Part shown: positions 7,909 through 17,756 of the stretch, in pieces | How the letters are laid out: every line of letters starts with the position of its first letter | Position numbering within the stretch: position 1 is the stretch's first letter | Position numbers and translations under genes: made by a program | The notes under the pieces: model-generated | Told to the model about the DNA's origin: nothing | What the model saw: the letters and a program-made list of their open reading frames with translations, nothing else | Database searches by the model: none | Source of the DNA: Flavobacterium sp. CG_23.5 | GTDB lineage: Bacteria > Bacteroidota > Bacteroidia > Flavobacteriales > Flavobacteriaceae | Length of the DNA stretch: 64,000 nt | Assembly: GCF_017875765.1 (NCBI RefSeq) | Contig: NZ_JAGGNA010000001.1 | Coordinates: forward strand, 1,309,501-1,373,500 | Direction: 5' to 3'

Positions 7909-7927
7909 TGGTCACGAATAAATAAAA
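7909..7927 (+). repeat. Duplicate of the tRNA-Leu 3' end and flank
   Basis: These 19 nt are identical to 7686-7704, which spans the last 6 nt of tRNA-Leu and 13 nt of its downstream flank. It is either a tandem duplication scar or an attachment-site-like repeat. No integrase lies between the copies. Confidence 0.6.
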
Positions 7928-8024
7928 AGCGGAGTTTATCTCAATCCTAGACTTTTGGTATTAAGAACAAAAGATAAGCGGATGAAAAATCAAAAAAAAC
8001 AAACTTTATAATTATATTCGTACC

Positions 8025-8423
8025 GTGTTACGAAAAACTATTGCCATATCATTTCTGCTTGTCTTTTTGTGTGCCAACACAGAGATGGGGCAATTATTGA
8101 AATTACCCAACTTAATACACCACTTCTTAGAGCATCACGACCATGATGATAATGAACCCAATATTTCATTTAGTGACTTTATAATTATCCATTACAATAA
8201 TAATCAACAACATTCTGACAAAGATGATCATGACAATCATCAAAATTTACCTTTTAAAACATTAAATTCTTCCCTTAATACGGTATTGGATTTTGAAAAT
8301 CCTACAGTGTTCTCATTTTGCGAACCAACTATTATTTTCATAAATAGTACGGTACCATTTTGTCAGGAATTTTATACTTCAGATGTCTTTGCCTGTATCT
8401 GGCTCCCCCCTAAATTGAGTTAA
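8025..8423 (+). CDS. Exported His/Asp-rich protein leading a metal-efflux operon
   Basis: A 132-residue protein with an N-terminal signal sequence (LRKTIAISFLLVFLCANTEMG), followed by two His/Asp/Asn-rich clusters (HHFLEHHDHDD and HSDKDDHDNHQN) that look able to bind divalent metal. I recognise no catalytic domain. No ATG lies near the 5' end, and the GTG at 8025 gives the complete signal peptide. It precedes the RND pump by 122 nt, so it is probably a periplasmic metal-binding or sensing accessory of the same operon. That role is inferred from composition and position. Confidence 0.65.
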   Translation: MLRKTIAISFLLVFLCANTEMGQLLKLPNLIHHFLEHHDHDDNEPNISFSDFIIIHYNNNQQHSDKDDHDNHQNLPFKTLNSSLNTVLDFENPTVFSFCEPTIIFINSTVPFCQEFYTSDVFACIWLPPKLS

Positions 8424-8545
8424 TGATTTTTTATTTTTAATAATTAATTGGAGATATCCTAGGTATTTCTGATTTCTTATTTGAAATGCTGTTTGCTATT
8501 TATCGCGAATGGTACTTTGTATCCATTTCATTAATTTTAAAAGTT

Positions 8546-11500
8546 ATGCTGAATAAAATCATAGAATTTTCTATAAAAAACAAACTCATCATCGGGCTAT
8601 TTACAGTTGCTCTTATTGGTTACGGTTGTTATCAATTTACAAAATTACCCATCGATGCCGTTCCGGATATTACCGATAATCAGGTGCAGGTAATCACTTC
8701 TGCACCATCGTTGGGCGCAACCGATATTGAGAGACTAATAACATTTCCAATCGAGCAAGCGAATAGTAATATTCCTGGATTAAAAGAAATTCGTAGTTTT
8801 TCACGTTTCGGATTGTCAGTTGTAACCATTGTCTTTGATGATGCAACTGATGTGTATTGGGCAAGGCAACAAGTAACCGAAAGATTAAGTGCTGTAAAAG
8901 ACCAAATTCCAAAAGGTATTGGTTCACCTACATTAGCGCCTGTAACTACTGGTCTGGGGGAAATCTATCAATATGTGGTAAGAGCCAAACCTGGCTTCGA
9001 GAAAAAATATGATGTAACAGAGTTACGAACCATTCAAGATTGGATTGTTCGCCGCCAATTATTAGGAGTTGAAGGAGTTGCGGAGGTAAGCAGTTTTGGT
9101 GGAAAATTAAAGCAATTTGAAATTGCCATAGACCCAAATAAATTACAATCCTTTAATATTACTATTGCGGATGTTTTCACCGCTTTAGAAAAAAACAATC
9201 AAAATACAGGCGGTGCTTATATCGAAAAAGGACCAAAGGTTTTATACATCCGAAGTGAAGGATTAATTAGTACGATTGAAAACATAAAAGATATTGCTAT
9301 TAAAAATACCACTACCGGTAGCCCTTTATTTATTCGCGATGTTGCAGATGTTCGTATTGGAAGTGCCATTCGTTACGGAGCAATGACCTACAACGGCAAA
9401 GGAGAAGTTTCGGGCGCGGTCGTTATGATGCTGAAAGGCGCAAATAGTAATATTGTCATAAAAAACATTAAAGAACGAATTGCACAAATTCGAAAGACCC
9501 TACCTGAAGGCGTGATTGTGGAACCCTTTTTAGACCGAACAAAAATGGTCAACAATTCCATTTCAACTGTTGGAAAAAACTTAATCGAAGGCGCATTAAT
9601 TGTGCTTTTTGTCCTAATCTTCTTTTTAGGAAATGTAAGAGCAGGATTAATCGTTGCTTCGGTTATTCCGTTAGCGATGTTGTTTGCAGTTATCCTGATG
9701 AATTTATTTGGCGTAAGCGGAAATTTAATGAGTTTAGGTGCATTAGATTTTGGGCTAATTGTGGATGGCGCTGTAATTATTGTGGAAGCCTGTTTGTTTA
9801 GTTTACACAGTAAGAAGAATGGAGAAATAACTCAAAATCAAATGGATGGTGTGGTTCTAGAAACGTCAACAAGAATGCGGAATGTAGCCGTTTTTGGCGA
9901 ATTAATAATTTTGATTGTTTACATTCCAATTTTCACGTTACGCGGTATTGAAGGCAAAATGTTTTTACCAATGGCACAAACCATCGCTTTTGCTTTGTTC
10001 GGTGCTTTTGTTTTGTCACTGACTTACATTCCAATGATGACTTCTTTATTTTTAAGTAAAAAAATTACACACAAACAAAATTTCTCCGATAGAATGATGG
10101 AAAAATTAGAAAATTTCTATCAACCTCTTTTAACTAAAGCATTGGGAATTCCAAGAATTATAATAGGAACAACATTAGCTTTATTCGTTTTAGCTATCGT
10201 TACACTTTCGTTTATGGGTGGCGAGTTTATGCCGTCACTCGAAGAAGGGGATTTTGCGGTAGAAACAAGGGTTTTACCGGGTAGTAATTTACAAACTTCA
10301 ATGACGGCAATTTCCCAAGGTGCCAAAATATTATTGGATAAATTCCCAGAAGTACAAAAAGTAGTGGGTAAAACTGGTAGCAGTGAAGTCCCAACCGACC
10401 CAATGCCTATCGACGCCAGTGATATGATGGTAATTTTGAAAGACAAAAGTGAATGGACATCAGCATCCACCTTCGATGAATTATCAGCAAAAATGGCCAA
10501 AGAACTCGAAGCAGTCCCCGGTGTTTCCTATGGATTTCAATATCCAGTTCAAATGCGCTTTAACGAATTAATGACAAGTGCAAGACAAGATGTAGTCTGT
10601 AAAATATATGGTGAAAATTTAGATACATTGGCTTTATATGCTACTAAATTAGGAAAGATCGTCCATACCGTTGAAGGCACTTCTGACCTTTATGTCGAGA
10701 CGGTTACGGGAATGCCTCAAATTGTAATTGAATACGATCGTCCTGCCATTGCACAATATGATTTAAACATTGAAGACATTAATCGAATAGTCAACACTGC
10801 ATTTGCAGGACAAAGCACAGGATTAATTTACGAAGATGAAAAGCGATTTGATTTAGTGGTTCGCTTGGCAGGAGAAAAAAGACAAGACTTGGCAGATGTT
10901 CAAAATTTATTAATTCCTGCGCCAAACGGTGTACAAATTCCATTATCACAGTTGGCAAAAGTTGCAATTACTGAAGGACCAAATCAAATACAAAGAGAAG
11001 ATGCCAAACGTAGAATTGTGGTTGGTTTTAATGTTCGTGGTCGTGATGTACAAAGTATCGTAAAAGAATTGCAAGAAAAAGTTGCCACAAAAATAAATTT
11101 CCCCGCGGGTTACTATCCTACTTATGGTGGTGCTTTTGAAAATCTAAATGCCGCAAAAGACCGACTGCTAATTGCAGTTCCCATTTCGCTAATCTTAATT
11201 TTTATTCTTTTGTACTTTGCCTTTAAATCGGTACAACAAGGACTATTGATCTATTCGGCTATTCCGTTGTCAATGATTGGAGGAATATTCTTTTTGGCAA
11301 TGCGAGGAATGCCATTTAGTATTAGTGCCGGCGTTGGTTTTATTGCCTTATTTGGAGTTGCCGTTTTGAATGGTTTGGTTTTAATTGCCGAATTTAATCG
11401 CATCAAAAAATCAGGAGAGACTGATTTAAAAGCAATTGTTTTACAAGGGACTAAAATACGTTTACGACCGGTTCTTATGACAGCTCTTGTGGCCTCACTT

Positions 11501-12877
11501 GGTTTTTTGCCAATGGCATTGAGCAATGGTTCCGGTGCCGAGGTACAAAAACCATTGGCAACAGTCGTAATTGGCGGATTGATTGTCGCCACTTTCTTAA
11601 CCTTATTTGTTTTACCAATTTTATATATTATGTTCGAAAAAGGAATAAAATTAAAAACAGAGAAGATAAAATCCATTACAACAATACTAGCAATTGGGTT
11701 ATTTTTCATTTTTCAAAATGGAACTGCACAAGAAAAAATTACATTAGAGAAGGCCATTGAAACCGCGCTTTCAAATAATGTAAAAATCAAAAATGGAAAG
11801 CTAAATTCAGCCTATCTACAAAAAATGACCAAAACGGGCTATGATATTCCAGATACAGGAATTATTGGAGAATATGGACAGTTTAACAGTGCTATGAATG
11901 ATATGAAAATCGGAATTTCACAAAACATAAAATTCCCGACGGTTTATAAAAGACAAAAACAGCTTTTAGTGGAAGAGGCTAAAATGGGACAGTGGAATGA
12001 AGATTTGCAGCGAAAGGAATTGACAAATCAAGTTACAACCGTATTTTATGAAATAATTTATCTACAGGAAAAAGAAAAATTACTGCAAAAAAGTGATAGT
12101 ATTTTTTCTGAATTTTTACGAAAATCGATGCTTCGTTTCGAAAAAGGAGAAAGCAACATTTTAGAAAAAGCAACTGCCGAAAATCAATCGGGACAAATAA
12201 AACTGCAGTTGAAGGAAATACAAAGCGATTATAAAATGTTTCAATTGCAGTTCAACTATTTGTTAAATGCAGAGACCGATTTTATCCCTTTTGCCCCTAT
12301 TTTCAAAATGGAATATAATGGAAGTGAGGATGAAAGAACAATTACAGATCATCCGAGTGTAAAATTAAAAGAGCAAGAAGTCAAAAACAATATAGCGCTC
12401 GTCTCTTTAGAAAAATCGAAAAGATTACCTGAATTTATTGGCGGTGTTTATTGGCAATCTTTTAAAACCAATACTAGCTTTCAAGATAGTAACACCGGAA
12501 TTTACGGTCAGTTTGGAATTGCTTTGCCTTTATTTAATTCGGCTATACCGAACAAGCAAAAGGCCTTCGAAATAAATACTCAAATCGCGGAAAATAGTTT
12601 AATTAATGAAAAATTAAAACTGCAAAATCAGTATCAGGAATTGCTTAATGAATATAAAAAGGACAAAGAAACCGTATTGTACTATGAAAATCAGGCCTTG
12701 AAAAATGTGGATTTGATAACCAATGCGGCCAATAAGAAATTCATTAATGGCGACATCAATTATCTGGAATGGGTAATGCTAATCAATCAAAACACAGCAA
12801 TTCAAAGCAATTATATTGAAGCGGTCAGAAAAGAAAATCAAACCATCATTATTTTACTGAATTTAATATCAAAATAA
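8546..12877 (+). CDS. CzcA-type heavy-metal RND pump fused to a TolC-family outer membrane factor
   Basis: A 1443-residue fusion. Residues 1 to about 1035 form a complete heavy-metal RND antiporter with twelve predicted membrane helices and two large periplasmic loops. The TM4 motif DFGLIVDGAVIIVEA is of the Co/Zn/Cd (CzcA) class rather than the CusA class. After a Lys-rich linker comes a signal-peptide-like segment (ITTILAIGLFFIFQNGTAQ, about 1044-1062), then a TolC/CusC-like coiled-coil outer membrane factor to the end. I start at the ATG at 8546, which gives the standard N-terminus LNKIIEFSIKNK. Export of the C-terminal part presumably needs the internal signal, possibly with cleavage. Adaptor and MFS genes follow in the same operon. 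Confidence 0.9.
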   Translation: MLNKIIEFSIKNKLIIGLFTVALIGYGCYQFTKLPIDAVPDITDNQVQVITSAPSLGATDIERLITFPIEQANSNIPGLKEIRSFSRFGLSVVTIVFDDATDVYWARQQVTERLSAVKDQIPKGIGSPTLAPVTTGLGEIYQYVVRAKPGFEKKYDVTELRTIQDWIVRRQLLGVEGVAEVSSFGGKLKQFEIAIDPNKLQSFNITIADVFTALEKNNQNTGGAYIEKGPKVLYIRSEGLISTIENIKDIAIKNTTTGSPLFIRDVADVRIGSAIRYGAMTYNGKGEVSGAVVMMLKGANSNIVIKNIKERIAQIRKTLPEGVIVEPFLDRTKMVNNSISTVGKNLIEGALIVLFVLIFFLGNVRAGLIVASVIPLAMLFAVILMNLFGVSGNLMSLGALDFGLIVDGAVIIVEACLFSLHSKKNGEITQNQMDGVVLETSTRMRNVAVFGELIILIVYIPIFTLRGIEGKMFLPMAQTIAFALFGAFVLSLTYIPMMTSLFLSKKITHKQNFSDRMMEKLENFYQPLLTKALGIPRIIIGTTLALFVLAIVTLSFMGGEFMPSLEEGDFAVETRVLPGSNLQTSMTAISQGAKILLDKFPEVQKVVGKTGSSEVPTDPMPIDASDMMVILKDKSEWTSASTFDELSAKMAKELEAVPGVSYGFQYPVQMRFNELMTSARQDVVCKIYGENLDTLALYATKLGKIVHTVEGTSDLYVETVTGMPQIVIEYDRPAIAQYDLNIEDINRIVNTAFAGQSTGLIYEDEKRFDLVVRLAGEKRQDLADVQNLLIPAPNGVQIPLSQLAKVAITEGPNQIQREDAKRRIVVGFNVRGRDVQSIVKELQEKVATKINFPAGYYPTYGGAFENLNAAKDRLLIAVPISLILIFILLYFAFKSVQQGLLIYSAIPLSMIGGIFFLAMRGMPFSISAGVGFIALFGVAVLNGLVLIAEFNRIKKSGETDLKAIVLQGTKIRLRPVLMTALVASLGFLPMALSNGSGAEVQKPLATVVIGGLIVATFLTLFVLPILYIMFEKGIKLKTEKIKSITTILAIGLFFIFQNGTAQEKITLEKAIETALSNNVKIKNGKLNSAYLQKMTKTGYDIPDTGIIGEYGQFNSAMNDMKIGISQNIKFPTVYKRQKQLLVEEAKMGQWNEDLQRKELTNQVTTVFYEIIYLQEKEKLLQKSDSIFSEFLRKSMLRFEKGESNILEKATAENQSGQIKLQLKEIQSDYKMFQLQFNYLLNAETDFIPFAPIFKMEYNGSEDERTITDHPSVKLKEQEVKNNIALVSLEKSKRLPEFIGGVYWQSFKTNTSFQDSNTGIYGQFGIALPLFNSAIPNKQKAFEINTQIAENSLINEKLKLQNQYQELLNEYKKDKETVLYYENQALKNVDLITNAANKKFINGDINYLEWVMLINQNTAIQSNYIEAVRKENQTIIILLNLISK

Positions 12878-12950
12878 AATGACATCAAAGATTATTACAT
12901 CCGTTCGCCTTTTAGGCTCGGGTCACGAACACAAAAAAAACAATATTAAA

Positions 12951-14084
12951 ATGGTAAGTAAACATCTATTTATAACAATTACGGCCGTTTTAATTCTTTC
13001 TTCTTGTGGAAATAAAAAAACAGAAAGCGAAGTTGAAGCCAAACCAACCACCGAGAACACGACGACACTAAGCGATGCGCAACTAAAAAATGCTGGTATT
13101 CAAACTGGAAAAATAGAGAAAAAAGAAATATCGGCAACGCTAAAGTTAAACGGAAAAATCGACGTGCCACCACAAAATTTAGTTTCCATTAGTGTACCAA
13201 TGGGTGGTTATCTGAAAAACACCAAATTACTCGAAGGAATGTATGTGAATAAGGGTCAGGTATTGTGCGTAGTTGAAGACCAACAATACATTCAATTGCA
13301 GGAAGATTATCTCTTGGCGAAAGCAAAAATTGGCTATGCCAAAGCAGAATTTGAAAGACAAAAAGAACTCAATCAAAGCAAAGCCAGCAGCGACAAGGTC
13401 TATCAACAAGCACAAGCCGAATACAATTCACTTTCGGTGATAGTGCAATCCTATGGAGAGAAACTAAAATTTGCAGGGATTAATCCGAATAATGTTTCGA
13501 CGAAATCCATTTCAAAAAGCATCAATATTTATTCACCAATAAGCGGATATGTTTCTAAAGTCAATGTAAATATTGGTAAATATGTTAGCCCGAGTGATAT
13601 TCTTTTTGAAATTGTAAATCCAACAGACATCCATTTAGCACTAACCGTTTTTGAAAAAGACATTAATAAATTAACTATTGGGCAATCCCTTGTTGCTTAT
13701 ACGAACACAAATCCTAGCAAAACTTATCCGTGTAAAATTATTCTAATAGGTCAGGACTTTTCTGAGAATAAAAGTACCATAATACACTGTCATTTTACAA
13801 ATTATGACAAAGCTCTATTGCCAGGAATGTATATGAATGCCGAAATAGAATTAAACAGCCAACTTTCTAATGTCTTACCATCGGATGCCGTTGTGAATTT
13901 TGAAAATAAAAATTACATTTTTGTTGCTAAAGGAAATAAGCAATTTGAAATGAAAGAAGTGAACACGGGAAATACCGAAAATGGTTTTACTGAACTTATT
14001 GCAAACGACGATCTTAAAGGTAAAAATATTGTGATAAAAGGGGCGTACGCCATTTTGATGAAAATAAAAAATGTAGAAGATTAA
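12951..14084 (+). CDS. RND efflux periplasmic adaptor lipoprotein (CzcB/CusB-like)
   Basis: A 377-residue membrane fusion protein that links the inner membrane RND pump to the outer membrane channel. It has a lipobox (LILSSC, Cys about residue 19). A barrel-sandwich half follows (SVPMGGYLKNTKLLEGMYV), then a coiled-coil hairpin (about 120-190), the second lipoyl half (IYSPISGYVSKVNV), and beta-barrel and membrane-proximal domains. The ATG at 12951 is chosen because the lipoprotein signal begins there. An upstream ATG at 12879 would bury it. It follows the fused pump by 73 nt. Confidence 0.9.
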   Translation: MVSKHLFITITAVLILSSCGNKKTESEVEAKPTTENTTTLSDAQLKNAGIQTGKIEKKEISATLKLNGKIDVPPQNLVSISVPMGGYLKNTKLLEGMYVNKGQVLCVVEDQQYIQLQEDYLLAKAKIGYAKAEFERQKELNQSKASSDKVYQQAQAEYNSLSVIVQSYGEKLKFAGINPNNVSTKSISKSINIYSPISGYVSKVNVNIGKYVSPSDILFEIVNPTDIHLALTVFEKDINKLTIGQSLVAYTNTNPSKTYPCKIILIGQDFSENKSTIIHCHFTNYDKALLPGMYMNAEIELNSQLSNVLPSDAVVNFENKNYIFVAKGNKQFEMKEVNTGNTENGFTELIANDDLKGKNIVIKGAYAILMKIKNVED

Positions 14085-14091
14085 TACTAAA

Positions 14092-15321
14092 ATGATAAAC
14101 ATAACAGCACCATTAAAATCCCTTAGAGAACCACTATTTGCAAAATTATATGTGGCGCAAACTATAAGTCTTTTGGGCGATGCGTTTACATGGGTAGGAA
14201 TCGCACTTTTGGCATTTGAATTTGGCGGTGGTCAATCGGCACAAATATTAGCGACAGCATTGACCTTGCGAGTAACTGCTTTTATCATTTTTGGTTCCTT
14301 TTCAGGTGTAATCGCTGACCGATTTAACCGAAAATGGATCATGATTTGTGCTGATTTGGCCCGAATTGTAATTGTGTTTTTATTTCCATTTGTTAAAGAA
14401 TTATGGCAAGTATATGTACTTATTTTTCTACTCAATGTGTTCAATGCATTCTTCACACCGGCATACAAAGCGAGTATTCCGCAACTGATTTGTAAAAAGG
14501 AAAACTACGGAAATGCAATCGCACTTTCCAACGGAACTTGGCAATTATTAGGCATACTTGGACCAGGATTAGCAGGAGGTCTGGCCGTGTTTTTTGGTTC
14601 AAGACAATTGTTTTTTTTCGATGGATTTACGTTCGTAATTTCCACATTTTTAGTGTTCTTAATTCCAATGCAATCTTTGAAATACGATAAAATTCAATCG
14701 CCTTCCCCTTTCTTAAACATCTGGAAAGACATTAAAAATGGAACTACATTACTATTTAAAAATAGGTCAATTCGGTTTTCTCTATTAATAGAATTAGTTG
14801 CGGCAATAGCAGGAGCGCAATTATTGGTAAATACGATAGGACACATCAAAGGCGATTTGCAATTAACCAATATAGAATACGGTTGGGCTATGACCGCTTT
14901 TGGGATTGGAGCAACAATAGCAGCATTTTCAGCCAATGCGATTGATAAAACAAAAACGAAAACAAAATTGTTGCTTTTTGGAGCATTTATGTTAGCACTT
15001 TCGATTTCATTTGCCAATTATGTACCGTTTAAAGTTTTATTGGTTTTTTGGATAATTGCAGGATTAGGACAAAGCTTTACGGAAATGCCATCACAAATTT
15101 TGATTGCTGAGAATATTGATTTAGAGCAGCAAGGCAAAGTGTATGGAAGTCATTTTGCATGGTCACATCTGTGGTGGGCAATTGGTTATCCGATAGCAGG
15201 TTTTACTGGTACTTATTTCAAAAATAATGATTTTTTTATTGGAGGAATGGGAACATTACTCCTGTTAACAATACTTTGTTTCTATTTATTTGTGATTAGT
15301 AGAAAAAAGGAATCAGTATAA
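14092..15321 (+). CDS. MFS transporter, NreB/EntS-like
   Basis: A 409-residue protein with about 12 membrane helices. The MFS motif between TM2 and TM3 reads GVIADRFNRKW. The sequence pattern (PLFAKLYVAQTISLLGDAF, FFTPAYKASIPQL) is typical of the MFS_3 / EntS group, which includes NreB nickel exporters. It starts 7 nt after the adaptor stop, so it is the last gene of the metal-efflux operon. A second-stage inner membrane exporter of the same metals, perhaps Ni or Co, is a reasonable inference. The substrate cannot be read directly. Confidence 0.78.
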   Translation: MINITAPLKSLREPLFAKLYVAQTISLLGDAFTWVGIALLAFEFGGGQSAQILATALTLRVTAFIIFGSFSGVIADRFNRKWIMICADLARIVIVFLFPFVKELWQVYVLIFLLNVFNAFFTPAYKASIPQLICKKENYGNAIALSNGTWQLLGILGPGLAGGLAVFFGSRQLFFFDGFTFVISTFLVFLIPMQSLKYDKIQSPSPFLNIWKDIKNGTTLLFKNRSIRFSLLIELVAAIAGAQLLVNTIGHIKGDLQLTNIEYGWAMTAFGIGATIAAFSANAIDKTKTKTKLLLFGAFMLALSISFANYVPFKVLLVFWIIAGLGQSFTEMPSQILIAENIDLEQQGKVYGSHFAWSHLWWAIGYPIAGFTGTYFKNNDFFIGGMGTLLLLTILCFYLFVISRKKESV

Positions 15322-15683
15322 TCAAGAATTTACTTAATTTTCAAAATTGGCGTTTTAATTAAAAAAACGTCTTTTCGAAATAGCATTTTTTACCACAGTG
15401 CGCTATAAAATGACATGTTGGAATTTTTAAGCTTATTTGCCACTATAAATCCCTAAACTATAAAATCTAGAAAAAATATCTGACCCTCCCGTGTTTCTGC
15501 AAATAAAATAACACATCAATTTGTCTATTTGTAGTATCTTTTCTATATATTTGAAACAACCAACCTATTGCTTATCAAATAAGTACACATCAAAAGACAT
15601 TCTTAGAATAATTTTGCTGGTCCTATGTCCAAGTTAGCAGCAGCCGAACATTACAACCAAACCAGAAAACCAAATATTGAATT
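15322..15683. other. Intergenic spacer, no gene seen
   Basis: These 362 nt hold no ORF with codon-like structure. A -7 match (TAATTTTG, 15609-15616) lies 68 nt before the serine hydrolase start but without a TTG partner at the right distance. No strong terminator hairpin follows the MFS gene. Confidence 0.4.
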
Positions 15684-17261
15684 ATGAAAAAAATAAAATC
15701 GTACCTCTTATTATTTACAATTAGTGCATTATTATTAAGTACCAATTTATCGGCTCAAATTACTACATCAGAAGTAGATGCACTGGTAGAAAAAGCAATG
15801 AAGGAATTCAAAGTTGTTGGAGTTGCTGTAGCAATTGTCAAAGATGGAAAAATCATTCACGAAAAGGGATATGGCGTAAAATCCATCGACACAAAACTTC
15901 CAGTTGACGCATATACCAATTTTCAGATTGCTTCCAACAGTAAGGCATTTACAACTGCGGCTTTGGCAATTTTAGTTGATGAAGGAAAAATATCATGGAA
16001 AGATAAAGTGAAAACATATCTACCAGAATTTAAGATGTATAATGATTATGTAACCGAGAATTTTTCAATTGAAGATTTGTTATGCCATCGCAGTGGTTTG
16101 GGTCTAGGAGTAGGAGATTTAAATAGTTTCCCTGATGGTTCCAACTTCACTATAAAGGATGTTTTGACGAGTTTCCAATATTTCAAACCGGTCTCTGCTT
16201 TTAGAACGCAGTTTGACTATGACAATCAACTCTATTTTGTGGCTGGCGAATTAGTTTCGAGAATAAGTGGAAAGAGTTGGGAGCAATTTGTTCAAACAAG
16301 AATTATGACACCCTTGCAAATGAATAATTCCTATTCTACAATTACGATTATGAAAGATAAAACAAATTTGGCAGTACCACATTCCACTGAAGGAATTGGA
16401 AACGGTAGTATAAGAAAGATTGCTACCTTTCAAGAGATGATAAACGGAGCAGCAGGCGGTATATTATCTAATGTTGATGATATGTCAAAATGGATGATTA
16501 TGCAGTTAAATAAAGGCAAGTACGGCGTCAATTTAGAGAAACAACTATTTACCGTAGCAAGACAAAAAGAAATGTGGAAAATTCATACTGTATTGGATGC
16601 GAACTCTAACCCAAGGTACAATTCACATTTTGCGGGTTATGGTTTAGGATGGGATTTGACTGATATCAAAGGAAATTTAAGTGTTTCGCATACCGGTGGA
16701 TTGCCCGGCATGTTATCAAAAGTAAGTTTAATTCCGGATAAGAATTTAGGCATCGTAGTACTAACGAATACTGAAAATGGCGGTGGCGCACTATTTTCGG
16801 CAGTTGTCAATACAATTGTCGATAGCTATCTGGAATTGGATAAAATTGATTATGTAGAAAAATACGCCAAAATTATTGCGAGCAGAAAAAGCAATGCCGA
16901 TTCAATAACTTCTAACGTATGGAAAGAAGTTGAGTTAGCGAAAAAGACCAAAATTAATCTACAAGATTATGTAGGGATATATGAAGACAATTGGTTTGGC
17001 AAAATTGAAATATTTTTAAAGGGAGACCAACCATGGTTCAAATCATATCGTTCACCAAAACTAAACGGACCAATGAGTTTTTATAAAGCAAACACTTTTG
17101 CTATTAAATGGGAATACCAGGATATGCCTTGTGACGCTTTTGCCATGTTTAGTTTAGACGAGGTTGGGAAAGCACAAAGCATAAAGATGAAAGGTATTTC
17201 GCCTGCTATCGATTTTAGTTTTGACTTTCAGGATTTGGACTTGCAACGGGTAAAAAAATAA
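15684..17261 (+). CDS. Exported serine hydrolase, beta-lactamase/class C fold with C-terminal DUF3471-like domain
   Basis: A 525-residue periplasmic or secreted enzyme with a clean SPI signal peptide ending SAQ (about residue 25). The penicillin-binding fold has all three motifs: SNSKAF (SxxK, Ser about 77), YDN (YxN, about 180), and HTGG (about 337). The C-terminal ~120 residues match the DUF3471-type lipocalin-like add-on found in Bacteroidota homologues. Such proteins include esterases and D-aminopeptidases, and true beta-lactamase activity is not implied. It appears monocistronic. Confidence 0.88.
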   Translation: MKKIKSYLLLFTISALLLSTNLSAQITTSEVDALVEKAMKEFKVVGVAVAIVKDGKIIHEKGYGVKSIDTKLPVDAYTNFQIASNSKAFTTAALAILVDEGKISWKDKVKTYLPEFKMYNDYVTENFSIEDLLCHRSGLGLGVGDLNSFPDGSNFTIKDVLTSFQYFKPVSAFRTQFDYDNQLYFVAGELVSRISGKSWEQFVQTRIMTPLQMNNSYSTITIMKDKTNLAVPHSTEGIGNGSIRKIATFQEMINGAAGGILSNVDDMSKWMIMQLNKGKYGVNLEKQLFTVARQKEMWKIHTVLDANSNPRYNSHFAGYGLGWDLTDIKGNLSVSHTGGLPGMLSKVSLIPDKNLGIVVLTNTENGGGALFSAVVNTIVDSYLELDKIDYVEKYAKIIASRKSNADSITSNVWKEVELAKKTKINLQDYVGIYEDNWFGKIEIFLKGDQPWFKSYRSPKLNGPMSFYKANTFAIKWEYQDMPCDAFAMFSLDEVGKAQSIKMKGISPAIDFSFDFQDLDLQRVKK

Positions 17262-17378
17262 AAAGCCAGCTTTTAACAGCAACAAGTCGCGGGGAATCGC
17301 ATCGCACTTAATTTTAAATTTTTAATAAAAAAAATCTTAGTTATCATAGCCTTTTAAGGAATTGGTTTAGAATCATTT

Positions 17379-17597
17379 GTGTCATCAAAAATAAAAGTTA
17401 TCAAAGCTGGAAAACTTATTGATATTGAAAATGAAAAAGTCCTGTTTGACCAAATAATTTTGATCAAAGAAAACACTAATAAAAACAAAGGAGTTGCCCG
17501 TAAAATACCAGAAAATCCGGGAACAAAATTCACCATAAAAAAATTTACTCAACGCAGTATTATTGGGAAGTTCAAAACCTCTAAATACATCGGTTAA
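17379..17597 (+). pseudogene. Possible remnant of an amidohydrolase N-terminus
   Basis: A 72-residue open frame whose first ~30 residues (VIKAGKLIDIENEKVLFDQI, then ILIKEN) read like the N-terminal beta-sandwich of exported amidohydrolases (pattern I-x-AGxLID...G-x-V-x-x-xxIxI). The remainder is Lys-rich and unlike that family, and no catalytic HxH is present. It starts with GTG and has no good ribosome site. I read it as a gene fragment left by deletion, but a chance match in AT-rich DNA is possible. Confidence 0.35.
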
Positions 17598-17693
17598 TAG
17601 AATGGAAAAATAGGCTAAAACACAGAAATAATAAATTAAGTGAATTCCAATGGTTACTGCCAATTTCAATACAAATATTCAATAAGAAAAAAT

Positions 17694-17722
17694 AAAAAAG
17701 CGTCCAAAATCTGGACGCTTTT
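17694..17722. terminator. Hairpin terminator
   Basis: The stem AAAGCGTCCA / TGGACGCTTT around AATC is flanked by A and T runs. It lies between gene debris and the small minus-strand gene, and could serve both directions. Confidence 0.75.
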
Positions 17723-17756
17723 ACATTGGATAAATATCTATTTAATTGCTACTTTT

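Noticed and set aside
7466..7925. ORFs overlapping the tRNA genes and repeats (7466-7660 minus, 7665-7925 plus)
   Set aside because: They read through tRNA-Lys/tRNA-Leu or the duplicated flank and have no protein signature.
17385..17669. 94-codon minus ORF with hydrophobic start in the debris zone
   Set aside because: Hydrophobic look is the expected complement of a Lys-rich AT sequence. No start context or family pattern, though a fragment of a membrane protein cannot be excluded.
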